NCBI GenBank assembly: GCA_004026145.2 | Contig: CP034986.1 | Location: 9,523,197-9,587,196, forward strand | Origin: Takifugu bimaculatus | Taxonomy: Eukaryota > Chordata > Actinopteri > Tetraodontiformes > Tetraodontidae | Length of the DNA: 64,000 nt | Direction of reading: 5' to 3' | Shown: one piece after another, positions 61,201-64,000 of the stretch | How positions within the stretch are numbered: the stretch's first letter is position 1 | Layout: each line of letters begins with the position of its first letter | Translations under genes and position numbers: made by a program | The notes under the pieces: model-generated | Told to the model about the DNA's origin: nothing | Seen by the model: the letters and a program-made list of their open reading frames with translations, nothing else | Databases searched by the model: none

Positions 61201-62880
61201 CATGGGGGATCCCACCGCCACGCACGTGATGTTCACGCTTCCGCCCGGCATGATCTCATTGTCTGTGGGCGGGATGGAGAAGCGCGGCGGCACCCGGCGG
61301 ACTGGAAACGGAAACGGGGAGTGAAAAGCAGGCCGGAAAAAGGAAACGGAGCCGCAGTGAAACTGGACGTTTTCAGGACTGGATCCGTGAAATGGTGAAA
61401 TGGTGAGGTGAGAACCATGCAGAATAATAATGGAGCAGCACACGGACACCGCTGGGCGCTCCCGCCGCCGCCGCCTCCAGCTGATGTGAGCTAATGTCAC
61501 ATCTCACAAATGTGGAAAACTCAAAAAAGCCTGAAATCAGAAACTAGTGCTGTCAAACGTCTGTGGTGGCACTTTTCCCCCCGTTTAAAGGAAGCGTCCG
61601 AAGCCGCCTCCCACTCACGGCGCCACGCGGGGGTTTTTTTTTTTATCCTTATCCTTGAACGTGACTTGGTACATTTGGATTCGATCTTTTCTACGAGCTG
61701 AATTAGGAATTCATTGGCTCCCCGCTGTCCGGGGAGCGCTCCGAGGTTCGACGTCCCGCACAAGGACGCTTCTGAGCGCCGACCGCGGGGGTCAGGGCTC
61801 GGAACGCTGACCTTCCCAACGCGCCGCCTTGCCGATTAATCTTAGGACACAGGATTTGACAGCTCTAGTGGAAACATGATACAACAAAAAATTCCAAGTG
61901 AACTTAAACATCAAACACCCATAATGCACTTGGATGTCTTCAAGGTGTTTTGGAGGCAACGGGCGTCTGTCATGCATTAAGGGATGAGGTTTTTAAAGGC
62001 AACCATGGAAGGCAGAGGGGCTGCGGGGGAGCGTTAAGCAGGAACGGGGTCGGGGGGAGGCCACGGTAGATCAGAAATGTCAAGGCCACATTAGCCGCTA
62101 CACGCTCCAGGTCCTGGGAAAACCAAACAATATAGTTCCGTTTCAGGCAGAGCTGCTGTGTTTCACATGACCAAGATTAAAAACGGGCCTCGCACACCGG
62201 GAAGAACGATGAGTTTTCTTCCATATTTGCGAACGCTAGCTAGCTCTCTCTTTAGCTCTTGGTGATATTGCGACTGTGAGCTCATTCGCCAAAGCTTAAG
62301 CAGTCTGCAGCTCTCCAGGGAGGAAGAGGAGGAAGAGGAGGGGAGCTGCTTGCATTATTAAATACGTTTCCCTCGCTCAATATTTAATTAATAACCAATT
62401 GGATAACGCTCCCCGCAGACGGAATACGACACCGCTCATTTAAATGCCATTACGTTTGTGGAGTTTCGCGTTTAGCGCTCTCATGACTTCCTGTGCGGGA
62501 ACATCTGCGCCAGGAAGCGGTGGGGTGGGGGTGGGGGGGGTCTCAGAGGGACGAGTTGTTGTTGCCGGTAACGACAGAGGATCGGATTTTCTTCTGAAAA
62601 CTGCGATTTGACAGAAGACTACGGGGAATATTCAGCACCGCGATGCTAACACTGCTCTAAAGTGGAGATTTCAGAATTCCTGAGATCATCGCAGGAATAA
62701 AGAGGCGACGGGGTCGATGCACGAGCACGCTCGCTGCCCCCCCCACACCTGAAACATGCACAATGAAAAGCTGGATCTGGATGAACATCTGACAAAAGCA
62801 CAGGAGCACAGTGACTCTGGTGGCACGGAGATCAGGTGTCGTGTGGAAACAAGTGAAAACACACCAACCTTCTCGCAGCT
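36767..62880 (-). CDS. ptprd: Receptor-type protein tyrosine phosphatase delta (ptprd), 3' 29 coding exons, 5' end outside window
   Basis: This is a type IIa (LAR-family) receptor tyrosine phosphatase, a presynaptic adhesion receptor whose extracellular Ig/FN3 region binds postsynaptic organisers and heparan sulfate and whose cytoplasmic D1 domain dephosphorylates phosphotyrosine. Twenty-nine exons on the minus strand give about 1694 codons with continuous splice phases: mini-exon B, Ig3, FN1-FN8, processing region, transmembrane helix, mini-exon D, D1, D2 and a C-terminus ending SFDHYAT. The family is normally about 1900 residues, so the signal peptide, Ig1 and Ig2 are missing to the right. 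PTPRD is preferred over PTPRS and PTPRF because of [69 protein letters not shown] and [13 protein letters not shown]. The a or b teleost copy cannot be decided. Two one-base insertions (near 56085-56090 and 52286-52292) break the literal frame. The match to PTPRD is from memory of the family, not from a search. Confidence 0.95.
36996..37131 (-). CDS. ptprd: ptprd exon: D2 P-loop
   Basis: A 136-nt exon encodes [20 protein letters not shown], then [20 protein letters not shown] and AMVQTE. The D2 phosphate-binding loop CSAGVGRTG is complete. The acceptor is TTGGCAG (poor pyrimidine tract) and the donor GTGAGC; phase 0 out. Confidence 0.97.
37286..37440 (-). CDS. ptprd: ptprd exon: D2 WPE loop and cysteine
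   Basis: A 155-nt exon encodes [40 protein letters not shown] and [11 protein letters not shown]. The loop is WPE instead of WPD, the second change that leaves D2 almost without activity in this family, while the cysteine of VHC is kept. The preceding intron carries a long CT-rich tract. The donor is GTGAGT, phase 2. Confidence 0.97.
37441..38798 (-). other. ptprd intron with long CT tract
   Basis: Intron between the D2 core exon and the WPE-loop exon. More than half of it is the CT-rich tract at 37583-38318; the remainder has no recognisable feature. Confidence 0.9.
37583..38318. repeat. Long (TCTCC/CTCTC)n polypyrimidine satellite in an intron
   Basis: About 735 bp almost purely of C and T on the plus strand (A/G in the ptprd transcript), made of CTCTC, CTCCT and TTGTCTCCC-type units with higher-order repeats. 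All three plus frames are open (up to about 320 codons) as Ser/Leu/Pro-only text, which is an artefact. Such mirror-like polypurine tracts can form triplex (H-) DNA. Confidence 0.95.
38799..38924 (-). CDS. ptprd: ptprd exon: D2 core
   Basis: A 126-nt exon (42 codons, phase 0) encodes [20 protein letters not shown] and [20 protein letters not shown] followed by AR. This segment is essentially invariant among LAR-family D2 domains. The acceptor is CCAACAG and the donor GTAAGA. Confidence 0.97.
38925..39252 (-). other. ptprd intron
   Basis: Short intron between two D2 exons; nothing recognised within it. Confidence 0.85.
39253..39379 (-). CDS. ptprd: ptprd exon: D2 core
   Basis: A 127-nt exon encodes [20 protein letters not shown] followed by [20 protein letters not shown] and GR. 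EHNST favours PTPRD or PTPRF over PTPRS (ENNST). The acceptor is CCGACAG and the donor GTAAGT; phase 2 in, phase 0 out. Confidence 0.96.
39462..39640 (-). CDS. ptprd: ptprd exon: D2 N-terminal part
   Basis: A 179-nt exon encodes [40 protein letters not shown] and [20 protein letters not shown]. The D2 loop reads KNRL where catalytic domains have KNRY, the known change that helps inactivate D2. INGSF has glycine where mammals have alanine. The donor is GTGAGT, phase 2. Confidence 0.96.
39641..40177 (-). other. ptprd intron
   Basis: Intron between the D1-D2 linker exon and the first D2 exon. It holds several plus-strand G homopolymers (39689-39696, 39732-39741, 39918-39930, 40070-40079) and no recognisable gene. 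Confidence 0.85.
40178..40463 (-). CDS. ptprd: ptprd exon: D1 P-loop and D1-D2 linker
   Basis: A 286-nt exon opens with [20 protein letters not shown], so the [10 protein letters not shown] phosphate-binding loop with its invariant arginine is intact. It continues [40 protein letters not shown] and [20 protein letters not shown] to LEFK, where D1 passes into the linker. QTEDQY is the Q-loop. [16 protein letters not shown] matches PTPRD. The donor is GTAAGC, phase 0. Confidence 0.96.
43221..43255. repeat. (GT)n microsatellite
   Basis: A perfect GT repeat of about 17 units within the intron. Confidence 0.95.
43351..43440. repeat. 10-bp tandem repeat GCTAACTCCR, nine copies
   Basis: Nine head-to-tail copies of GCTAACTCCG or GCTAACTCCA (the first is GTAAACTCCA), starting 67 nt into the intron after the D1 catalytic-cysteine exon. 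Confidence 0.95.
43507..43661 (-). CDS. ptprd: ptprd exon: D1 WPD loop and catalytic cysteine
   Basis: A 155-nt exon encodes [40 protein letters not shown] and [11 protein letters not shown]. It carries the WPD loop with the general acid aspartate and ends just after the nucleophilic cysteine (VVHC plus AG of the next serine). The family text has proline where this reads leucine in EHPTLF. A 10-bp tandem repeat starts 67 nt into the following intron. Confidence 0.96.
43738..43857 (-). CDS. ptprd: ptprd exon: D1 core
   Basis: A 120-nt exon (40 codons, phase 0 both ends) encodes [20 protein letters not shown] and [27 protein letters not shown] is the conserved phosphatase motif, and [12 protein letters not shown] favours PTPRD (ATFCVRTFSL in PTPRS). 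The acceptor is CCCGCAG and the donor GTGCGG. Confidence 0.96.
43858..44569 (-). other. ptprd intron
   Basis: Intron between two D1 exons. It includes A/T-rich sequence at about 43960-44180 and a short telomere-like stretch (CCCTAA twice) at 44433-44449. Confidence 0.85.
44570..44745 (-). CDS. ptprd: ptprd exon: D1 core
   Basis: A 176-nt exon encodes [40 protein letters not shown] and [18 protein letters not shown], the conserved DYxNANYIDG and FWRMIWE motifs of classical tyrosine phosphatases. The acceptor is CTTTAG and the donor GTACGC; phase 1 in, phase 0 out. Confidence 0.96.
44746..46463 (-). other. ptprd intron
   Basis: A 1.7-kb intron between the KNRY-loop exon and the D1 core exon. 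It contains a G-run at 46152-46166 and C/CCA-rich sequence near 45100; no gene recognised. Confidence 0.85.
46464..46587 (-). CDS. ptprd: ptprd exon: D1, KNRY loop
   Basis: A 124-nt exon encodes [20 protein letters not shown] followed by [20 protein letters not shown] and D plus one base. It holds the phosphotyrosine-recognition loop NKPKNRY, in which the tyrosine stacks on substrate. VLLSAID is diagnostic for PTPRD (VILTSID in PTPRF, VILQPIE in PTPRS). The donor is GTACGA. Confidence 0.95.
46588..47447 (-). other. ptprd intron
   Basis: Intron between the D1 wedge exon and the KNRY-loop exon; unique GC-rich sequence, nothing recognised. Confidence 0.85.
47448..47545 (-). CDS. ptprd: ptprd exon: wedge/N-terminus of phosphatase D1
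   Basis: A 98-nt exon encodes [20 protein letters not shown] and [12 protein letters not shown]. This is the helical wedge preceding the D1 catalytic domain, nearly invariant in LAR-family proteins. The acceptor is TTGACAG and the donor GTAAGC; phase 1 in, phase 0 out. Confidence 0.95.
47546..49320 (-). other. ptprd intron with CpG-rich 5' part
   Basis: Intron between the juxtamembrane and wedge exons. Its part next to the juxtamembrane exon (about 48780-49320) is very rich in CpG, with long spurious open frames. A C run lies at 48325-48339. An optional exon between juxtamembrane and wedge is known in some family members; I looked for one and saw none. Confidence 0.8.
49321..49433 (-). CDS. 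ptprd: ptprd exon: cytoplasmic juxtamembrane region
   Basis: A 113-nt exon encodes [20 protein letters not shown] followed by [18 protein letters not shown]. The basic KRKRAE stretch is the stop-transfer side of the membrane helix, and [18 protein letters not shown] is a PTPRD hallmark (PTPRS has a different text). It is embedded in a very CpG-rich stretch. Phase 2 in, phase 1 out, donor GTAGGT. Confidence 0.95.
49434..49817 (-). other. ptprd intron between meD and juxtamembrane exon
   Basis: Short intron after mini-exon D; A/T-rich near 49660-49800; nothing else recognised. Confidence 0.85.
49818..49829 (-). CDS. ptprd: ptprd mini-exon D (meD), 12 nt, encodes SKPD
   Basis: Minus-strand CAAACCCGACAG sits between acceptor GAGCAG and donor GTAAGA. 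Joined in phase 2 (AG|C AAA CCC GAC AG|G) it turns LLYK-RKRAE into LLYK-SKPD-RKRAE, the known juxtamembrane insert of this family. Skipping keeps the frame. The acceptor is a tandem NAGNAG (GAG-CAG), so a 15-nt version with one extra serine is also possible. A pyrimidine tract lies about 20 nt upstream. Confidence 0.88.
49830..51038 (-). other. ptprd intron between transmembrane exon and meD
   Basis: Intron of 1.2 kb with a GT/GTGC microsatellite at 50261-50300 and a G-rich stretch at 50793-50808. Nothing coding recognised. Confidence 0.85.
50261..50300. repeat. GT/GTGC microsatellite
   Basis: GT repeat of about 12 units followed by GAGTGTGCGTGCGTGC. Confidence 0.92.
51039..51199 (-). CDS. 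ptprd: ptprd exon: transmembrane segment
   Basis: A 161-nt exon encodes [20 protein letters not shown], then [20 protein letters not shown] and [13 protein letters not shown]. The hydrophobic stretch of about 24 residues from LIWVVG to AILL is the single membrane helix, preceded by an acidic extracellular linker and followed by basic residues (stop-transfer). [18 protein letters not shown] matches PTPRD. The donor is GTGAGC, phase 2. Confidence 0.96.
51200..52081 (-). other. ptprd intron
   Basis: Intron between the processing-region exon and the transmembrane exon. It contains a short CGTACA repeat at about 51605-51626; no gene recognised. Confidence 0.85.
52082..52292 (-). CDS. ptprd: ptprd exon: processing (furin-type) region and membrane-proximal domain, with a 1-nt frameshift at its start
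   Basis: The exon encodes [40 protein letters not shown] and [24 protein letters not shown] before Q fits a furin-type site where mammals have RKRR, so precursor cleavage into two subunits may be kept. The only good acceptor (CTGTAG at 52294-52293) gives 211 nt where 210 are needed. Reading CTGCTGCGGGAG instead of CTGCCTGCGGGAG would give LLRE, matching mammalian LLKE. Alternatively an inner AG at 52281-52280 would give a clean 198-nt exon that lacks LLRE. The donor is GTAAGT, phase 0. Confidence 0.88.
52842..52925. repeat. GT and GTGC microsatellites
   Basis: A GT repeat of about 11 units, a 20-nt spacer, then an imperfect GTGTCTGTGTGCGCGTGCAT-type tract. Confidence 0.88.
53909..53936 (+). 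repeat. G-rich tract with G-quadruplex pattern
   Basis: GGAGGGGGTGGGGGTGGGGG is followed by GTTAGGGGGGG; four or more G-runs with short loops on the plus strand, opposite to ptprd transcription. Confidence 0.75.
54125..54218 (-). CDS. ptprd: ptprd exon: membrane-proximal extracellular segment
   Basis: A 94-nt exon encodes [20 protein letters not shown] followed by [11 protein letters not shown]. It corresponds to the mammalian YYIIIVPLKK...WESPDEMELDE segment just before the proteolytic-processing region. The acceptor is TTTTCCAG and the donor GTGCGT; phase 2 in, phase 0 out. Confidence 0.93.
54219..54747 (-). other. ptprd intron
   Basis: Intron between the FN8 second-half exon and the following short exon; T-run at 54514-54526; nothing recognised. 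Confidence 0.85.
54748..55004 (-). CDS. ptprd: ptprd exon: FN8 second half and start of membrane-proximal region
   Basis: A 257-nt exon encodes [40 protein letters not shown] and [20 protein letters not shown], ending EKV plus two bases of an arginine codon. [15 protein letters not shown] is a strongly conserved family segment. The donor is the consensus GTGAGT, phase 2. Confidence 0.94.
55089..55186 (-). CDS. ptprd: ptprd exon: FN8 repeat, first half
   Basis: A 98-nt exon encodes [20 protein letters not shown] and [13 protein letters not shown], the start of the eighth fibronectin repeat. The acceptor TTTTAGCAG is a tandem NAGNAG site, so a 3-nt longer form (adding one alanine before VFAKN) is possible. 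The donor is GTGAGC; exit phase is 0. Confidence 0.94.
55187..55566 (-). other. ptprd intron
   Basis: Intron between the FN6-7 and FN8 exons. It ends on the minus strand with TTTTCTTTTAGCAG, a tandem acceptor; nothing else recognised. Confidence 0.85.
55567..56155 (-). CDS. ptprd: ptprd exon: FN6 and FN7 repeats, with a 1-nt frameshift
   Basis: One exon encodes FN6 ([20 protein letters not shown], then WHPP) and FN7 ([20 protein letters not shown] through QFRTQPLDQ). It is 589 nt as given, but flanking phases need 588. After WHPP the frame is lost, and the conserved text [14 protein letters not shown] and [20 protein letters not shown] is found in the next frame. The run of six C (plus-strand G at 56085-56090) would need to be five C to restore [13 protein letters not shown]. 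The downstream frame is open to the donor GTAGGA. An assembly homopolymer error is the likeliest cause. Confidence 0.92.
56244..56361 (-). CDS. ptprd: ptprd exon: FN5 repeat, second half
   Basis: A 118-nt exon encodes [20 protein letters not shown] followed by [19 protein letters not shown] and completes FN5. [13 protein letters not shown] is almost invariant in LAR-family receptors. The acceptor is CGTACAG and the donor GTGAGA; it exits in phase 1. Confidence 0.95.
56598..56624 (-). CDS. ptprd: ptprd mini-exon C (meC), 27 nt, encodes WEYDDSTEH
   Basis: A 27-nt exon lies between acceptor AATCAG and donor GTGAGT and encodes exactly W-E-Y-D-D-S-T-E-H, the teleost form of the nine-residue FN5 insert (WEFDDTTEH in mammals). 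It is phase 0 at both ends, so inclusion or skipping keeps the frame. The acceptor has almost no pyrimidine tract, as expected for a regulated cassette exon. Confidence 0.93.
56772..56965 (-). CDS. ptprd: ptprd exon: FN5 repeat, first half
   Basis: A 194-nt exon encodes [20 protein letters not shown], then [20 protein letters not shown] and [20 protein letters not shown] to [17 protein letters not shown] is the FN5 signature of this family, and the text is nearer PTPRD than PTPRS. It exits in phase 0 with CAG|GTACGA, directly before mini-exon C. Confidence 0.95.
56966..57691 (-). other. ptprd intron
   Basis: Intron between FN4 and FN5 exons. The plus strand is A-rich (57080-57110, 57420-57480), so the transcript is pyrimidine-rich; no gene recognised. 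Confidence 0.85.
57692..57997 (-). CDS. ptprd: ptprd exon: FN4 repeat
   Basis: A 306-nt exon, phase 1 to phase 1, encodes the fourth fibronectin repeat: [40 protein letters not shown] and [20 protein letters not shown] through LVRTEED. The AHTDVG motif is typical of FN4 in LAR-family receptors. The acceptor is CAACCAG and the donor GTATGT. In mammals the FN4-FN7 block can be skipped as a unit, and the phases here would allow FN4 to be skipped. Confidence 0.95.
57998..59118 (-). other. ptprd intron
   Basis: Intron between FN3 and FN4 exons. It contains an A-rich plus strand at about 58110-58275 and a (TC)n tract at 59016-59037; no gene recognised. Confidence 0.85.
59119..59263 (-). CDS. ptprd: ptprd exon: FN3 repeat, second half
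   Basis: A 145-nt exon encodes [20 protein letters not shown] followed by [20 protein letters not shown] and ISAETPQT. It completes the third fibronectin repeat, with the typical [11 protein letters not shown]-strand. The acceptor is CCCCGCAG and the donor GTAGGT; it exits in phase 1. Confidence 0.94.
59422..59567 (-). CDS. ptprd: ptprd exon: FN3 repeat, first half
   Basis: A 146-nt exon encodes [20 protein letters not shown], then [20 protein letters not shown] and YRKSDDAEE, the first half of the third fibronectin repeat with its core tryptophan. It enters in phase 1 from the FN2 exon and leaves in phase 0. The acceptor is CTCCGCAG and the donor GTGACC (C at +5, slightly off consensus). 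Confidence 0.93.
59644..60225 (-). CDS. ptprd: ptprd exon: fibronectin III repeats 1 and 2
   Basis: A single 582-nt exon encodes FN1 (from [13 protein letters not shown]) and FN2 (from [11 protein letters not shown] to LQIITKTG). FN3 hallmarks are the B-strand tryptophans ([21 protein letters not shown]) and the tyrosine-rich endings [12 protein letters not shown] and [17 protein letters not shown]. The acceptor is CCCACAG and the donor GTAGGC, phase 1 at both ends. The opposite strand is also open here for 233 codons, which I take as a codon-usage shadow. Confidence 0.95.
60226..61031 (-). other. ptprd intron between Ig3 and FN1
   Basis: Intron with an A/T-rich block near 60370-60450 (TTAATAATTG, TTTATTGC) that might be regulatory; no gene recognised. 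Confidence 0.85.
61032..61301 (-). CDS. ptprd: ptprd exon: Ig-like domain 3
   Basis: A 270-nt exon, phase 1 at both ends, opens with [17 protein letters not shown] and ends with AMAQITVK. It encodes the third immunoglobulin domain with the paired cysteines in NITCVA and NYTCVAM, the core tryptophan in [10 protein letters not shown], and two N-glycosylation sequons (NIT, NYT). The acceptor is TTTCCAG and the donor GTAAAG. It is very close to the mammalian PTPRD sequence. Confidence 0.95.
61302..62868 (-). other. ptprd intron between meB and Ig3
   Basis: Intron of 1.6 kb. It includes a GGAAGAGGA purine tract (62321-62343) and an A/T-rich block (62350-62460, with ATTTAATTAATAACCAATTG) that could be regulatory; no coding sequence recognised. 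Confidence 0.8.
62869..62880 (-). CDS. ptprd: ptprd mini-exon B (meB), 12 nt, encodes ELRE insert
   Basis: Read on the minus strand, a pyrimidine-rich tract ending CCCTCAG is followed by AGCTGCGAGAAG and then the donor GTTGGT. Joined in phase 1 between a preceding G and the next exon TC CGC CGG, it gives E-L-R-E before V-R-R-V-P. This is the four-residue insert known between Ig2 and Ig3 of PTPRD and PTPRS, which sets the Ig2-Ig3 spacing and the choice of postsynaptic ligand. Skipping it keeps the frame, as 12 is divisible by 3. The donor is weak (T at +3), as expected for a regulated exon. Confidence 0.88.
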
Positions 62881-64000
62881 CTGAGGGACGGAGGGAAAGT
62901 TCAAAAGGAGAGGAGAAAAACAAGGGACACACAATAAAAAGGACATTTTTTAGGCGTTCAAATGCTTCGGAAACAGTCTGAAGGACGCTGTGGCGGTGGC
63001 GCAGGGGGCCTTTGTGTCTCCGCGGGACAGCCGGGAACGCCACCACATCGGAGCGGCGGCGTTTCAAATTAAAACCTTTGGTCAGGAGATAACGAACAAA
63101 AGAGGAGCCCAGGCTTTCAGGCCACTCTTATCGCACGCGGAACATATTTACTTTAATAAATGCTGCTTTTAATTCTCCAAAAGTCTCGCAGGTCTTTGAA
63201 CGCCTCGCTGTGCAGGAGTTGCTACGCTTCCCACACGCCACGACGGGCCAGAACGGAACAGTTTCGCATCGTTTCCTCCACCGGAATAAAGATGGGATCG
63301 AAGCGCTCATCCGTGGAAGGGATGGAAGTATTTATGCAAATCTGGCTAATCACTGTGTGCATATCTTTTATTAACTCCATTAAAAGCGGAAACGCTGCTG
63401 TATCGGCCGCGCTGGTTCACTCCGTAAACGCCACGGCGGCGCCGCTGCCCTCCGATACGGCTTCCTGGGAGGGCGATGCTCTGGAGACTGGAGGTTCAGG
63501 TCTGTTCACACCTGGATCGCCTGGACTTATTCAGGAATAAGGCGGAATTTCCAGATCGGGAACCAAACGGGGCACGTTGCCATGGCAATGGCGGACAAGG
63601 AGTACGGCTAACGGTGGTGGTTCAGGTGGATGGAGTCACCAGCGGGATTTGGATTTTCTCCTGATGATCTCGGATCAGGAATAAAGGATAATCCAGGTGA
63701 GAACACCTGCGCCACAACAATTCCAAGGCAGCGATTGACTTGGAAAACGCAGTAACGGAAAGTGTTGGAGAGAAAACCGCGACCGAATCTGTCAGTCCTG
63801 ACGTTTACCAACTACAGCCGGAGGTTTGGGAGGCTAATTTATGGATCGCTCGAGGCCCCGAAACACTGAAAATGAATTCACCCGCTGCCGTTTCAAGCGC
63901 GCCGAGATTAAAAGTGTCTTCCCTATTGATCGGATGGGAGAAGAGAAGGCCACGGGAGAAAAGAGGAGCAAGCTCGTCCACGTTTACCAGCGGAATTAGT
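62881..64000 (-). other. Part of ptprd intron upstream of meB
   Basis: No exon matching Ig2 is visible, so the preceding coding exon lies beyond the right edge. The minus strand next to meB is strongly pyrimidine-rich, as needed for a mini-exon acceptor. Confidence 0.75.

Noticed and set aside
1..64000. CRISPR arrays, bacterial operons, phage or integrated viral genes
   Set aside because: None seen. The repeats present are eukaryotic micro- and minisatellites without spacer structure, and the only recognised gene is a vertebrate receptor with introns.

Overview
This window is nuclear DNA from a vertebrate, most likely a teleost with a compact genome. It has short introns with GT-AG ends, many CA/GT and G/C homopolymer tracts, and a strong excess of GCTAAC, GTTAGC and GCTAGC words that I associate with percomorph fish. 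No bacterial, plasmid or viral genes are visible.

The right part (36767-62880, continuing past 64000) holds one gene on the minus strand: a type IIa (LAR-family) receptor protein tyrosine phosphatase, best matched to PTPRD (ptprda or ptprdb cannot be separated here). I traced 29 coding exons, and their splice phases join without a gap from Ig domain 3 to the stop codon. In transcript order they encode mini-exon B, Ig3, fibronectin III repeats 1-8 (with mini-exon C in FN5), the proteolytic-processing region, the transmembrane helix, mini-exon D, the catalytic phosphatase domain D1, the inactive-type domain D2 and the C-terminus. The signal peptide, Ig1 and Ig2 lie beyond the right edge. A probable long 3' UTR with several poly(A) signals follows at about 34200-36766.

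Two exons carry one extra base each relative to the conserved frame: a C6 run in the FN6 exon, and the first codons of the exon after the FN8 region. They look like sequence errors, but they break the open reading frame as given.

The left part (1-34200) is a stretch of intergenic DNA lying 3' of ptprd in which I recognise no coding exon, RNA gene or transposon. It holds minisatellites (a 21-bp unit at about 1760-1982 and a 10/20-bp unit at 33096-33801), microsatellites, G-quadruplex-type tracts, and several A/T-rich, homeodomain-site-rich blocks that are candidate cis-regulatory elements.

I found no undescribed system. The most informative signals are the three mini-exons (12, 27 and 12 nt), which are easily missed by automated annotation, and the two frameshifts.
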